The translations under genes were made by a program, and so were the position numbers. From positions 62,001 through 126,000 of the forward strand of contig NZ_BCZS01000010.1 in NCBI RefSeq assembly GCF_001598855.1: a stretch of 64,000 bases of DNA, read 5' to 3'. Below, piece after piece: positions 16,905 to 28,854 of this stretch. A model generated the notes under the pieces. The model had not been told where the DNA came from. It saw only the letters and a program-made list of their open reading frames with translations, and did no database searches. Position 1 is the first letter of the stretch; every line of letters starts with the position of its first letter. This DNA is from Pluralibacter gergoviae ATCC 33028 = NBRC 105706. GTDB lineage: Bacteria > Pseudomonadota > Gammaproteobacteria > Enterobacterales > Enterobacteriaceae.

Positions 16905-17363
16905 TTATTTACGCCCTGAATGGCCGAAGCCGCCTTCGCCACGGTCAGTGGCGTCAAACTCTTCTACCAGATTAAATTCCGCCTGCACCACCGGGACGAA
17001 GACCATCTGCGCGATGCGCTCGCCCGGTTCGATGGTGAAACTCTGCTGGCCGCGGTTCCAGACGGAAATCATCAGCTGGCCCTGGTAGTCGGAATCAATC
17101 AGGCCCACAAGGTTACCCAGCACGACGCCGTGCTTGTGGCCCAGGCCCGAGCGCGGCAGGATGACCGCCGCAAGCGACGCGTCAGCGATATGAATAGCCA
17201 GTCCGGTCGGCAGCAGCGTGGTTGCGCCCGGGGCCAGCTCAACGGCGTCATCAAGACACGCTCGCAGGTCAAGTCCGGCAGAGCCGGAGGTGGCATAGGT
17301 CGGCAGCGGGAACTGCTCACCCACGCGCGGGTCCAGAATCTTAACGTCGATTTTTTTCATCAT
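16905..17363 (-). CDS. dut: Deoxyuridine 5'-triphosphate nucleotidohydrolase (dUTPase)
   Basis: 152 residues. All five trimeric dUTPase motifs are present: [39 protein letters not shown] and the C-terminal GRGEGGFG-type [10 protein letters not shown]. Hydrolyses dUTP to dUMP and pyrophosphate, supplying thymidylate synthesis and keeping uracil out of DNA. Its start lies inside the last codons of coaBC (23-base overlap), so the two are translationally coupled as in E. coli (dfp-dut). Confidence 0.97.
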   Translation of the reverse strand: MMKKIDVKILDPRVGEQFPLPTYATSGSAGLDLRACLDDAVELAPGATTLLPTGLAIHIADASLAAVILPRSGLGHKHGVVLGNLVGLIDSDYQGQLMISVWNRGQQSFTIEPGERIAQMVFVPVVQAEFNLVEEFDATDRGEGGFGHSGRK

Positions 17364-18555
17364 AACGGGTAACGATCTCGTTCAGTAGTTGTTGGCCAAG
17401 GAGCGCCTTCTGCGTAAGCGGTAGGACTTTATCTCCCTCCTGCCAGAAAAGATGCAGTGCATTGCTGTCACTGTTAAAGCCCTGATTTTGCTGCGATACG
17501 TCGTTAGCGCAAATCAGATCAAGATTTTTGCGGGCTCGTTTTTGCCGGGCATATTCTTCCACATTATTTGTTTCTGCGGCAAACCCTACGACATAGGGGC
17601 GCTGCGCTTTTAGTGCGGCAACGCCGGCAACGATATCCGGATTTTTTACCATTTTCAGCGTTAATTCATCGCCTTGCTTTTTGATTTTTTCATCAGCAAT
17701 GGCCGCGGCGCGGTAGTCGGCGACGGCGGCGCAGCCGATAAAAATGTGCTGCTGCCGGGCGTGGGCCTGGACGGCGGCCTCCATTTCCAGAGCGGTGGTG
17801 ACGTCAATACGCTGGACGAAGGGCGGCGTGGGCAGGCTGACCGGGCCGCTGACCAGCGTCACCTTTGCCCCGCGCTGTGCGGCGGCGGCGGCAATGGCAA
17901 AGCCCATTTTACCGGAGCTGTGGTTGGTGATGTAGCGCACCGGATCGAGCGGCTCCCGGGTCGGGCCTGCGGTAATCATGATACTGAGATGTTGCAGGTC
18001 TTTGACAGGCGAAAAGTGGCCTGCCGCCATCTCCACGATGGTGAGCGGATCGAGCATGCGCCCCGGGCCGATATCGCCGCAGGCCTGGCTGCCGCTGTCG
18101 GGGCCCCACAGCTCGATGCCGCGCCCGGCGAGGGTGGCAAGGTTATGCTGAGTGGCCGCCGCGCGGTACATCTGCTGATTCATGGCGGGCACAACGGCGA
18201 TGGGCGATGGCGTGGCGAGGCAGATGGTGGAGACCAGATCGTTAGCCATACCCGCGGCGACGCGGGCGATAAGGTCGGCGGTGGCGGGGGCGAGGATCAC
18301 CAGATCCGCCCACTTGCCGAGCTCAATGTGGCCCATCGCCGCTTCGGCGGCCGGGTCGAGCAGGCTATCCGAAACCGGATAGCCGGAGACGGCCTGCAGG
18401 CTGAGGGGCGTGATAAAGGCTTTTGCCGCCTCGGTCATGGCGACGCGCACCTCGGCGCCGCGTTCGCGCAGGCGACGCACCAGTTCCGGCGTTTTGTAGG
18501 CGGCAATGCCGCCGCTGACGCCGAGGACGATTTTTTTACCCGCCAGACTGATCAT
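17341..18555 (-). CDS. coaBC: Bifunctional phosphopantothenoylcysteine decarboxylase/phosphopantothenate-cysteine ligase
   Basis: 404 residues. The N-terminal flavodoxin-like decarboxylase (CoaC, about 1-190) begins [19 protein letters not shown] and has the PAMNQQM motif and a substrate-recognition clamp with conserved cysteine ([13 protein letters not shown]). The C-terminal ligase (CoaB) starts near [25 protein letters not shown] and includes [17 protein letters not shown]. Catalyses two steps of coenzyme A synthesis. Divergent from radC, overlapping dut. Confidence 0.96.
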   Translation of the reverse strand: MISLAGKKIVLGVSGGIAAYKTPELVRRLRERGAEVRVAMTEAAKAFITPLSLQAVSGYPVSDSLLDPAAEAAMGHIELGKWADLVILAPATADLIARVAAGMANDLVSTICLATPSPIAVVPAMNQQMYRAAATQHNLATLAGRGIELWGPDSGSQACGDIGPGRMLDPLTIVEMAAGHFSPVKDLQHLSIMITAGPTREPLDPVRYITNHSSGKMGFAIAAAAAQRGAKVTLVSGPVSLPTPPFVQRIDVTTALEMEAAVQAHARQQHIFIGCAAVADYRAAAIADEKIKKQGDELTLKMVKNPDIVAGVAALKAQRPYVVGFAAETNNVEEYARQKRARKNLDLICANDVSQQNQGFNSDSNALHLFWQEGDKVLPLTQKALLGQQLLNEIVTRYDEKNRR

Positions 18556-18722
18556 GATTCTTTCCCGTGGAGTACATCAGAATGTGCCCATTTTATCACA
18601 TTAGCCCTGCTGTCGTGCTGCAATGCGCAATTCACTTTGCGAGCCTCTGCGCAGGGACGGTATCGCACAGTCGCCTCGTCCACGCCCGTAGCGCACAATG
18701 GGCGGCGGAAGAGGAGCGGAAT

Positions 18723-19388
18723 ATGGAGACTGCACAACGGATGTTGCCGCGGGAAAAAATGCAGCACCACGGCATCGGCGCACTGTCGGACGCCGAACTG
18801 CTGGCGCTGTTTTTGCGCACCGGTACGCGCGGTATGGATTTACTCACCTTTGCCGAGCGGTTGCTGCAGCGCTTCGGCTCCCTGCGGGGGCTGCTGCAGG
18901 CGCCGGAGGAGGAGCTAAAAAGCGTTGAAGGCATCGGCATCGCGAAATATGCCCAACTGAAGGGCATCACCGAGCTGGCGCGCCGCTCTTTTAGCCTGCA
19001 ACTGCTGGAGGAGGACCCGATTCGCACCCCGGACGCTACCCGGGATTTTCTGCACAGCCAGTTTTGCGACGAAGAGCGGGAGATCTTTATCGTTATTTTT
19101 CTCGATAGCCAGAATCGGGTCATCAGGCACAGCCGGATGTTTGCCGGCACGCTGAGCTACGTCGAGGTACATCCCCGGGAAATCGTGCGCGAAGCGATAA
19201 AAGTCAATGCGGCGGCGCTGATCCTTGCGCACAATCATCCATCGGGGAGTGCCGAACCCAGTAAAGCCGATCGCCTGGTCACCGAAAAAGTGATAAAAAG
19301 CTGCGACTTCATGGAGATAAAAGTGCTCGACCACCTGGTGATTGGCCAGGGTGAGATAGTCTCCTTCGCCGAGCGCGGCTGGATTTAG
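18723..19388 (+). CDS. radC: RadC-family JAB1/MPN (JAMM) domain protein
   Basis: 221 residues from [13 protein letters not shown], with GAGGAGCGGAAT in front. A longer in-frame reading from 18567 has no homology. N-terminal helix-hairpin-helix-like region ([21 protein letters not shown]), then the JAMM metalloprotease-like core with the zinc motif [12 protein letters not shown] and [14 protein letters not shown]. Located divergently from coaBC and upstream of rpmBG, as in E. coli. Despite the name, a role in DNA repair is not established; the molecular function is unknown. Confidence 0.93.
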   Translation: METAQRMLPREKMQHHGIGALSDAELLALFLRTGTRGMDLLTFAERLLQRFGSLRGLLQAPEEELKSVEGIGIAKYAQLKGITELARRSFSLQLLEEDPIRTPDATRDFLHSQFCDEEREIFIVIFLDSQNRVIRHSRMFAGTLSYVEVHPREIVREAIKVNAAALILAHNHPSGSAEPSKADRLVTEKVIKSCDFMEIKVLDHLVIGQGEIVSFAERGWI

Positions 19389-19442
19389 CCCCTGACGGGA
19401 CAGGTTCTGAGCGATCCATCGGGATCTTTGTCTGTTCGGGAC

Positions 19443-19471
19443 TTGAGCGGACCGCTCAGGCAGCGTATACT
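19443..19471 (+). promoter_or_regulatory. Promoter of rpmB-rpmG
   Basis: TTGAGC and TATACT hexamers separated by exactly 17 bases. Start expected near 19478, leaving a leader of about 138 bases before rpmB. Confidence 0.65.
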
Positions 19472-19594
19472 ACGCCACCTTTGAGAATCTCGGGTTTGGC
19501 AATTGGGCCTGGCTGTACGAGTTCACTAAGAACCGTCAAACCAGGCTGTATCAGCCTGACGAGGCGCCAATACCCTATACGAAGCTCGAGCTAA

Positions 19595-19852
<258 letters not shown>

Positions 19853-19860
19853 GTACTTAA

Positions 19861-20040
<180 letters not shown>

Positions 20041-20057
20041 TTTTAGTTTTCTTGCGC

Positions 20058-20086
20058 AAAAAACCTCGCTCCGGCGGGGTTTTTTG
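20058..20086 (+). terminator. Terminator of rpmBG
   Basis: AAAAAACCTCGC, loop, GCGGGGTTTTTT: GC stem flanked by A and T runs, 18 bases after the rpmG stop. Confidence 0.85.
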
Positions 20087-20136
20087 TTTTCTGGCCGTCC
20101 CCATAATAACGATATCTGTCTGCAGTCGGAGTCGCT

Positions 20137-20946
20137 ATGCCTGAATTACCTGAAGTTGAAACCAGCCGCCGCGGCATTGAGCCGCACCTGGTTGGCGAGA
20201 CTATCCTTCACGCCGTTGTGCGCAACGGGCGCCTGCGCTGGCCGGTATCGGCCGAAATTCACAGCCTCAGCGACAAGCCGGTGCTCAGCGTGCAGCGGCG
20301 CGCCAAGTACCTGCTGCTGGAGCTGCCGGACGGCTGGATAATCATTCATCTCGGCATGTCGGGCAGCCTGCGCATTCTGACCGAAGAGCTTCCCCCGGAG
20401 AAGCACGACCACGTCGACCTGGTGATGAGCAACGGCAAGGTGCTGCGCTACACCGATCCTAGGCGCTTTGGCGCCTGGCTGTGGACCCGTGAGCTGGAGG
20501 GGCACAACGTCCTGGCGCACCTCGGCCCGGAGCCGCTGAGCGATGCCTTTAATGCGGAGTACCTGCGCGAGAAGAGCGCGAAGAAGAAGACGGCCATTAA
20601 GCCCTGGCTGATGGATAACAAGCTGGTGGTGGGCGTGGGCAACATCTACGCCAGCGAGTCGCTGTTTGCCGCCGGGATCCATCCCGACAGGCTGGCGTCA
20701 TCGCTGTCGGCCGAGGAGTCGGCGCTGCTGGTGCAGGCCATTAAGGCCGTGCTGCTGCGCTCGATTGAGCAGGGCGGCACCACCCTGAAGGATTTTCTGC
20801 AAAGCGACGGTAAGCCGGGCTACTTTGCTCAGCAGCTGCAGGTCTACGGTCGAAAAGGTGAACCCTGCCGGGTATGCGGGACGCCGATTGTCGCCAGCAA
20901 GCACGCGCAGCGGGCGACCTTCTACTGCCGGCAGTGTCAGAAGTAG
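20137..20946 (+). CDS. mutM: Formamidopyrimidine-DNA glycosylase (Fpg)
   Basis: 269 residues as in E. coli. N-terminal catalytic PELPEVET with Pro2 as the nucleophile after Met removal, Lys57-type beta-lyase residue in [10 protein letters not shown], helix-two-turn-helix [13 protein letters not shown], and the C-terminal zinc finger CRVCGTPI...CRQCQK. Removes 8-oxoguanine and formamidopyrimidines. Follows rpmBG after the terminator and converges on coaD with 3 bases between stops. Confidence 0.97.
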   Translation: MPELPEVETSRRGIEPHLVGETILHAVVRNGRLRWPVSAEIHSLSDKPVLSVQRRAKYLLLELPDGWIIIHLGMSGSLRILTEELPPEKHDHVDLVMSNGKVLRYTDPRRFGAWLWTRELEGHNVLAHLGPEPLSDAFNAEYLREKSAKKKTAIKPWLMDNKLVVGVGNIYASESLFAAGIHPDRLASSLSAEESALLVQAIKAVLLRSIEQGGTTLKDFLQSDGKPGYFAQQLQVYGRKGEPCRVCGTPIVASKHAQRATFYCRQCQK

Positions 20947-20949
20947 GCG

Positions 20950-22715
<1,766 letters not shown>

Positions 22716-23040
22716 ATGTAGATAACTGACTTAGGAATGTGCTGGGGATTCTATGTATTTAGCCAGGGCTTTGCCATTACTTTTCCCGGATTTGACTGAA
22801 ATAGCGCGTAATCGGCTGAAAGTTGCCATAGGGCCACAGTTTTTTTGTATTTTTATTCGATTCATTGATTTTCGTCGTTGTGTGATAGAGGTTAGCCTGC
22901 GCTCTGTGGGCAGAGGCTTTCCTTTATTAAGATTATCTTGCTGATTTTATGTGTAAAACACAGGATGATGGCTAAAGTTTATTCGGGTCGGCTTGGATAC
23001 AAAGAAGTGCTACACTAGCGCGTTAAAGCAAGTGCGGTAT
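22716..23040. other. AT-rich waaA-waaQ divergent spacer
   Basis: 325 bases with no gene. It must hold the promoters of waaA-coaD (leftward) and of the waaQ operon (rightward). A TACACT hexamer at 23011-23016 may be the -10 of waaQ, ahead of the JUMPstart element; no convincing -35 seen. Confidence 0.4.
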
Positions 23041-23079
23041 TCGCGGACGGGTAGCTGTTGAGCCCGGGGCGGTAGCGTG
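23041..23079 (+). promoter_or_regulatory. JUMPstart/ops element of the waaQ operon
   Basis: The 39-bp JUMPstart is recognisable from GGTAGCTGTT through GAGCC to the ops core GGCGGTAGCGTG at 23068-23079, which is exact. In the transcribed leader the ops makes RNA polymerase pause and recruits the antitermination factor RfaH. So full-length transcription of the long waaQ-waaL operon should need RfaH. Confidence 0.92.
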
Positions 23080-23127
23080 CTTTTTCTGCTGCATTCCTGA
23101 CGGACAATCTCAACAAAAGAGTCGCTT

Positions 23128-24183
23128 GTGGATAAGCCATTTCGAAAAATTTTGGTTATAAAAATGCGCTTTCATGGGGATATGTTACTGACAACCCCGG
23201 TGATCAGTACGCTGAAGCAAAATTATCCCGAGGCCAGGGTCGATGTCCTGCTTTATGAAGACACGATGCCTATTTTGTCTGAAAACCCCGAAATCCATAC
23301 GCTTTACGGCATTAAGAATAAGAAAGCGTCGGCGGGAGAAAAAGTCTCCAACTTCCTTCATCTGATCAAGGTGTTGCGGAAAAATAAATACGATCTGATC
23401 GTCAATCTGGCCGATCAGTGGATGGTCGCTATCCTCGTCCGCCTCCTCAATGTGCCGGTAAAACTCTCTCAGTCCTTCAGGCACCGCCAGTCCGCGTTCT
23501 GGAAGAACAGCTTCACGCTGCTGGCGCCGCTGGAAGGTGGCAATGTGGTAGAGAGCAATCTCTCGGTACTGGCGCCGCTGCGGCCAAAGACCCTCGTGGC
23601 GCGCACCACCATGAGCTACCCGGCTGCCGCGCAGGCGCGGGTGCGCGGCCTGCTTGATGACGCGGGCGTGGGCCAGCGCTACGTGGTGATCCAGCCGACC
23701 GCACGGCAAATTTTTAAGTGCTGGAACAACGAAAAATTCTCCGAAGTGATTGACGCCCTGCACGAGCGCGGCCTGCAGGTGGTGCTCACCTCCGGCCCCG
23801 GCGCCGACGATCTGGCCTGCGTTAATGCTATTGCCGGCGGCTGCCGCCGGGCACCGGTAACGGCGCTTGCCGGTAAGCTGACCTTCCCGGAGCTGGGAGC
23901 GCTGATTGCCGGCGCCCGGCTGTTTATCGGCGTCGACTCAGCCCCGGCGCATATCGCCGCCGCCGTGGATACGCCGCTGGTGAGCCTGTTTGGCGCCACC
24001 GACCACCGCTTCTGGCGTCCGTGGTCGCAGAAAATGATCCAGTTCTGGGCCGGGGACTATCGGCCGATGCCGGCCCGGGAACAGCGCGATCGCAACGAAA
24101 TGTACCTCTCTGCGATCCCGGCCAGCGACGTTATCGCCGCCGTTGATAAGCTGCTGGCAGAGTATCCGGGAGCCTCAGCATGA
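23128..24183 (+). CDS. waaQ: LPS core heptosyltransferase III (WaaQ)
   Basis: 351 residues, GT9 family, GTG start. The N-terminal VIKMRFHGDMLLTTPVISTLK and the C-terminal ADP-heptose-binding block FIGVDSAPAHIAAAVDTPLVSLFGATD match E. coli WaaQ closely, as does VIQPTARQIFKCW. Adds the side-branch heptose to HepII of the inner core. First gene after the JUMPstart; its stop overlaps the waaG start (ATGA), so translation is coupled. Confidence 0.95.
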   Translation: MDKPFRKILVIKMRFHGDMLLTTPVISTLKQNYPEARVDVLLYEDTMPILSENPEIHTLYGIKNKKASAGEKVSNFLHLIKVLRKNKYDLIVNLADQWMVAILVRLLNVPVKLSQSFRHRQSAFWKNSFTLLAPLEGGNVVESNLSVLAPLRPKTLVARTTMSYPAAAQARVRGLLDDAGVGQRYVVIQPTARQIFKCWNNEKFSEVIDALHERGLQVVLTSGPGADDLACVNAIAGGCRRAPVTALAGKLTFPELGALIAGARLFIGVDSAPAHIAAAVDTPLVSLFGATDHRFWRPWSQKMIQFWAGDYRPMPAREQRDRNEMYLSAIPASDVIAAVDKLLAEYPGASA

Positions 24184-25304
24184 TCGTCGCCTTCTGCCTC
24201 TATAAATATTTTCCGTTTGGCGGGCTGCAGCGCGATTTTATGCGTATTGCCAGGACCGTTGCCGCCCGCGGCCACCGCGTGCGCGTTTACGCCTGGTCGT
24301 GGGAGGGCGAGCGTCCCGGGGACTTTGACATCATCGACGTTCCGGTCGCCTCCCGCACTAACCACGGGCGCGGCGCGGAGTATCACGCCTGGGTGCAGGC
24401 GCATCTGGGCGAACATCCGGCGGATCGGGTTGTCGGCTTCAATAAGATGCCGGGGCTGGACGTCTACTACGCGGCCGACGTCTGCTACGCCGAGAAGGTT
24501 GCCCGCGAAAAGGGCTTCTTCTACCGGCTGACGCCGCGCTATCGCCACTTCGCCGCCTTTGAGCGCGCGACCTTTGCGCGGGGGCTGCCCACGCAGCTGC
24601 TGATGCTAACCGACCGGCAGATTGCCGATTTCCAGAAGCACTACCAGACCGAGGCCGAGCGCTTTCACATTCTGCCGCCCGGCATCTATCCGGACCGCAA
24701 ATACAGCCAGCAGATCCCCGACGCGCGGGAGATCTACCGGCAGAAAAACGGCATCATGCCGCGCCAGCACTTGCTGCTGCAGGTCGGCTCAGACTTTACC
24801 CGCAAGGGCGTCGACCGCTCCATCCGGGCGCTGGCCGCTCTGCCGGAGAGCGTCCGCCGCGACGCGCTGCTGTGCGTCGTCGGCCAGGACAGGCCGAAAA
24901 AGTTTGCCGCGCTGGCGGAGAAGCTGGGCGTCAAAGGCAACGTGCAGTTCTTCGCCGGCCGCGACGACGTGGCCGAGCTGATGGCCGCAGCCGACCTGCT
25001 GCTGCACCCCGCCTATCAGGAAGCGGCGGGCATCGTGCTGCTGGAGGCGGTTACTGCGGGTCTGCCGGTGCTGACCACGGCGGTGTGCGGCTACGCGCAC
25101 TACATCGCCGACGCTAACTGCGGCGAGGTGATTACCGAACCCTTTCGCCAGGAAGCGCTGAATGAGGTATTGCGCAGGGCGCTAACCCAGCCGGCGCTGC
25201 GCGAAGCCTGGGCGGCGAATGCCCGCTACTACGCGGATACGCAGGATTTATACAGTCTGCCGGAACGAGCGGCGGATCTCATAACAGGTGATGTTGATGG
25301 TTGA
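24180..25304 (+). CDS. waaG: LPS core glucosyltransferase I (WaaG)
   Basis: 374 residues, GT4 family. [24 protein letters not shown] at the N-terminus contains the WaaG membrane-interacting region and the GGLQRD motif; donor binding is in DRPKKF and [25 protein letters not shown] (the E-x7-E type motif). Transfers the first outer-core glucose to HepII. ATGA overlap with waaQ and overlap with the waaP start. Confidence 0.96.
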   Translation: MIVAFCLYKYFPFGGLQRDFMRIARTVAARGHRVRVYAWSWEGERPGDFDIIDVPVASRTNHGRGAEYHAWVQAHLGEHPADRVVGFNKMPGLDVYYAADVCYAEKVAREKGFFYRLTPRYRHFAAFERATFARGLPTQLLMLTDRQIADFQKHYQTEAERFHILPPGIYPDRKYSQQIPDAREIYRQKNGIMPRQHLLLQVGSDFTRKGVDRSIRALAALPESVRRDALLCVVGQDRPKKFAALAEKLGVKGNVQFFAGRDDVAELMAAADLLLHPAYQEAAGIVLLEAVTAGLPVLTTAVCGYAHYIADANCGEVITEPFRQEALNEVLRRALTQPALREAWAANARYYADTQDLYSLPERAADLITGDVDG

Positions 25305-26094
25305 GCTCAAAGAGCCTTTTGCCACCCTGTGGCGCGGCAAAGACGCCTTCGAAGAGGTGAAAAAGCTGGACGGCGAGGTCTTCAGAGAGCTGGAGACGCG
25401 GCGCACCCTGCGCTTTGAGGCGGCGGGGAAAAGTTACTTTCTCAAGTGGCACAAAGGCACTACGGCAAAAGAGATAGCCAAAAACCTGCTGTCGCTGCGC
25501 ACGCCGGTGCTGGGCGCCGACCGCGAGTGGCACGCTATTCACCGGCTGCGGGATCTGGGCGTTGACACTATGCGCGGCGTCGGCTTTGGTGCGAAAGGCC
25601 TCAATCCGCTGACCCGGACCTCTTTTATCATTACCGAAGATCTGACGCCGACCGTGAGCCTGGAAGACTACTGCGCGGACTGGGCGACCAATCCGCCGGA
25701 CGTGCGCGTTAAGCGGATGATTATCCGCCGGGTTGCCGGGATGGTGCGCAGGATGCACGCCGGCGGCATTAACCACCGCGACTGCTACATCTGCCACTTG
25801 CTGCTGCACCTGCCGTTCAGCGGTCGCGAAGAAGATCTGAAGATCTCGGTGATCGACCTGCACCGGGCGCAGATCCGCGCGAAGGTCCCGCGCCGGTGGC
25901 GCGATAAGGACTTGATTGGGCTATACTTTTCTTCTCTGAATATCGGGCTGACCCGGCGGGATATCTGGCGGTTTATGAAAGTTTACTTTGCTATGCCGCT
26001 GAGGGAAGTAATGCGTGTTGAACAGCATTTATTGGCGGCGACTCAGGCTAAAGCAGAAAAGATCAAAGAGAGAACCCTCCGTAAGGGCTTATAG
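25297..26094 (+). CDS. waaP: LPS core heptose I kinase (WaaP)
   Basis: 265 residues from [16 protein letters not shown], which aligns exactly with the E. coli protein; an ATG three codons upstream is less likely. Kinase-like fold with the catalytic aspartate D162 in [21 protein letters not shown] and [11 protein letters not shown] as the metal-binding loop. Phosphorylates HepI, needed for outer-membrane stability. The start lies inside waaG. It is the last GC-rich gene of the operon; base composition drops sharply after it. Confidence 0.96.
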   Translation: MVELKEPFATLWRGKDAFEEVKKLDGEVFRELETRRTLRFEAAGKSYFLKWHKGTTAKEIAKNLLSLRTPVLGADREWHAIHRLRDLGVDTMRGVGFGAKGLNPLTRTSFIITEDLTPTVSLEDYCADWATNPPDVRVKRMIIRRVAGMVRRMHAGGINHRDCYICHLLLHLPFSGREEDLKISVIDLHRAQIRAKVPRRWRDKDLIGLYFSSLNIGLTRRDIWRFMKVYFAMPLREVMRVEQHLLAATQAKAEKIKERTLRKGL

Positions 26095-26106
26095 GAAGAG
26101 AATTCG

Positions 26107-27123
26107 ATGCGCTATTTCGATGATGACATCGTTGTTGAAACTATCTCGTTCACCCACGTGCGTGATGCGGCTCTGCAGGATATGATGACCATTTGCTATG
26201 GCACGGACGGCAGCTTTATGCCGGGGGCGGCGGTATCTGCCTTTTCCGTCGCTGCTGAAAATCCCGGGATTAATATTGCATTTCATATTTTCACCAATGG
26301 GCTTGAGGAGGCGTATCGAACACGATTTGCCGCTTTTGCTGAGGAGCAAAAAGTTACCGTCGTCCTTTATGTCATCAATAGCGATTTACTTAAGTCGCTA
26401 CCGCAGAACAAACTTTGGTCAACGGCTATCTATTACAGGTTTATTATTGCTGATTTCTTTTACCAGAAGAGAGATCGAATCCTGTATATCGATTCCGATA
26501 TTGTCTGCACAGGTTCGCTTGAGCCGCTCTTTACCACCAATTTACAGGATAATATTGTAGCGGCGGTTACTGAGCGCGATAGCCAATGGTGGCAGTCCAG
26601 AGCATCACGCCTCGGTGAGCCAGAATTGTCCGCGGGTTATTACAATAGCGGAGTGTTGCTTATTGATACGCAACGCTGGTTTGAAGAGAACGCCACTCCC
26701 CGAGCGATAGAACGGTTACAGGATGCCCAACTCGTGGCTCGCCTTACCTATTTTGATCAGGACGTGCTCAATCTGACAACTTGTGGGAAAACGTGTTTTC
26801 TGGACAAAAAATATAATGTTCAGTACAGCCTCAACTATGAGCTTGGTAGTAAGCATTCGCGCCCTGAGCAAGGGAGCTATACGCTTCTGCACTACATTGG
26901 TCCGACGAAGCCCTGGCACCAGTACGCCAGCCGCTATGCAATCTCTGCCTCTTATACACGCGCAAAGGCCGCATCACCGTGGCGCGATTTGCCATATCAG
27001 CTGCCGCTTTCAAGCATGCAGTTGCGCTATGCAGCAAAGCACTGCTTTAAACAAAAGCGGTGGCTGTCCGGTTTGAAATATTATGCTCTCTATTTTAAAG
27101 CTAAGTTGGTTCGTTCATGTTGA
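26107..27123 (+). CDS. LPS outer-core glycosyltransferase, GT8 family (WaaO/WaaI type)
   Basis: 338 residues. GT8 (glycogenin/LgtC-like) fold: ICYGTDGSFMPGAAVSAFSV, catalytic DxD in LYIDSDIVCTG, YYNSGVLLIDTQRW, FDQDVLNL and LLHYIGPTKPWH. In E. coli and Salmonella this position in the operon holds WaaO or WaaI, which add glucose or galactose alpha-1,3 to GlcI; sugar specificity cannot be read here, so no symbol. Moderately AT-rich. Twelve bases after waaP, overlapping the next gene by 7 bases. Confidence 0.88.
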   Translation: MRYFDDDIVVETISFTHVRDAALQDMMTICYGTDGSFMPGAAVSAFSVAAENPGINIAFHIFTNGLEEAYRTRFAAFAEEQKVTVVLYVINSDLLKSLPQNKLWSTAIYYRFIIADFFYQKRDRILYIDSDIVCTGSLEPLFTTNLQDNIVAAVTERDSQWWQSRASRLGEPELSAGYYNSGVLLIDTQRWFEENATPRAIERLQDAQLVARLTYFDQDVLNLTTCGKTCFLDKKYNVQYSLNYELGSKHSRPEQGSYTLLHYIGPTKPWHQYASRYAISASYTRAKAASPWRDLPYQLPLSSMQLRYAAKHCFKQKRWLSGLKYYALYFKAKLVRSC

Positions 27124-28136
27124 ACTATTCTCTTCGGGATTCAATAAAAAATTCGACCATGATTGGCGATCCAGGTCTGTTGGAGCAGAAAAGCCTTTTT
27201 CATATTACCTATGGTTCTGATGAAAAATATCAGTTAGGTGTTGCTGTTTCTGCTGTATCAGTTCTTATCAATAATCCTGATAAACACTTTGTTTTTCATA
27301 TCTTTACAGATGTTTATAGCGCTGAATATCAACGCGATCTTCAGGCTATAGCAGAAAAATTCTCGACAACAATTGTGATATATGTCGTCGATGCCACATT
27401 TTTTAGTACGTTGCCAAGTACGAATGTGTGGTCTCATGCAATGTATTATCGTTTGCTAGCTTATCAGCACTTATCACAGAGTGTAGACAGAGTTTTATAT
27501 CTTGATGCCGATGTGATGTGCGCTGGGGATCTCGGCGTCTTATCCGGGTTCCATTTCAACAATAATATTGCCGCCGTCGTTGATGATTTACCGGGAACCC
27601 GAGCCTGCAGCCTTCAGCGGCTCGGTTCATTGTTATACGATACCGGTCATTACTTTAATTCCGGCGTTATGCTGGTAAATTTACGCCTGTGGCAGCAGCA
27701 TGATTTGACTCGTCAGGCGCTTGAGATGTTGCTTTCACCGCAGTATAGTTCGATCATTAAGTATCCTGATCAGGACGTATTGAATATTCTGCTCAGCGGT
27801 AAATTATGCTACCTCGAACGCAAGTATAATACGATTTATACTTTAAAATCTGAATTAAAAGACAGAACACATAAAGTATATCAAAACGTGATTACGGATG
27901 AGACGGTTTTGGTGCATTACACTGGTATCACTAAGCCCTGGCATGCGTGGGCTGACTATAGCTCTCGAGAAGTATTTAATCGAGCATGGCGTGCATCACC
28001 GTGGTACGGTAGCGCTTTGATGCCTGCGAGATCGGTCATGGAAATGCAAAAGGAATATAAGCACCATTTTGCCCGCAGAAGATATCTTAGTGGTATAAAG
28101 GCGCTGATTAGATACAGAATTAAGAAAAAATTATGA
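27117..28136 (+). CDS. LPS outer-core glycosyltransferase, GT8 family (WaaJ/WaaR type)
   Basis: 339 residues, related to the preceding GT8 enzyme. ITYGSDEKYQLGVAVSAVSV, DxD in LYLDADVMCAG, YFNSGVMLVNLRLW, YPDQDVLNILL, LVHYTGITKPWHAW and the WaaJ-type C-terminal domain (FNRAWRASPWYG). In K-12 and Salmonella this slot is WaaJ/WaaR, which adds the third outer-core hexose. AT-rich with frequent rare codons, as usual for the variable core section. ATGA-type overlap with waaY. Confidence 0.87.
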   Translation: MLNYSLRDSIKNSTMIGDPGLLEQKSLFHITYGSDEKYQLGVAVSAVSVLINNPDKHFVFHIFTDVYSAEYQRDLQAIAEKFSTTIVIYVVDATFFSTLPSTNVWSHAMYYRLLAYQHLSQSVDRVLYLDADVMCAGDLGVLSGFHFNNNIAAVVDDLPGTRACSLQRLGSLLYDTGHYFNSGVMLVNLRLWQQHDLTRQALEMLLSPQYSSIIKYPDQDVLNILLSGKLCYLERKYNTIYTLKSELKDRTHKVYQNVITDETVLVHYTGITKPWHAWADYSSREVFNRAWRASPWYGSALMPARSVMEMQKEYKHHFARRRYLSGIKALIRYRIKKKL

Positions 28137-28825
28137 TTACTTCTACTAAGTACCAAGGCTTTGCATTTTACTATAAAGATAATGATGCTAAGTATAAAGA
28201 AATATTTGATGATATCCTGGCGTATAACTTTAAAACAATAAAGGTGTTGCGCAATATTGATGATACCAAGGTATCCCTTATCGATACACGGTATGGTCGT
28301 TACGTCTTTAAAGTTTTTGCGCCGAAGAGTAAAAGGAACGAGCGCTTCTTTAAATCTTTTGTAAAAGGCGATTATTATAAAAACCTGATTGTGGAAACTG
28401 ACCGCGTGCGTAACGCAGGATTATTATTTCCCAATGATTTTTATTTCCTTGCCGAGCGTAAGATTTTTAACTATGCCAGTGTGTTTATTATGCTCATTGA
28501 ATATATTGAAGGTGTTGAGTTGAATGACATGGAGGTTATTCCTGATGGTGTTAAAAATGAAATTAAGGTATTAATGGAAAAACTTCATGCTTTGAATATG
28601 CTCTCAGGCGACCCACATCGCGGTAACTTTATTATCAGTCAGGACGGTGTACGTATTATTGACTTGTCGGGTAAAAGCAGCACTGCTGATCGGAAGGCCC
28701 GCGATCGTATGGCAATGGAGCGGCATCTTGGGATTCCTAATGAAAATAAGGATTTTGGTTATTACTCTGTAGTCTATAAAACGAAGTTACGTAAGTTTAT
28801 TAAAAAGCTCAAAGGTAAGGCATAA
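28133..28825 (+). CDS. waaY: LPS core heptose II kinase (WaaY)
   Basis: 230 residues, the RfaY/WaaY family. Begins MITSTKYQGFAFYYKDND; kinase-like core with GRYVFKVFAPKSKRNERFFKSF, FIMLIEYIEGVELND, and the catalytic DPHRGNFI followed by VRIIDLSGKSSTADRKARDRMAMER. Phosphorylates HepII after WaaP and WaaQ have acted. Overlaps the preceding GT8 gene by 4 bases. Confidence 0.92.
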   Translation: MITSTKYQGFAFYYKDNDAKYKEIFDDILAYNFKTIKVLRNIDDTKVSLIDTRYGRYVFKVFAPKSKRNERFFKSFVKGDYYKNLIVETDRVRNAGLLFPNDFYFLAERKIFNYASVFIMLIEYIEGVELNDMEVIPDGVKNEIKVLMEKLHALNMLSGDPHRGNFIISQDGVRIIDLSGKSSTADRKARDRMAMERHLGIPNENKDFGYYSVVYKTKLRKFIKKLKGKA

Positions 28826-28854
28826 TCGTAATATTGACTTTTTAAAGGTTTACA

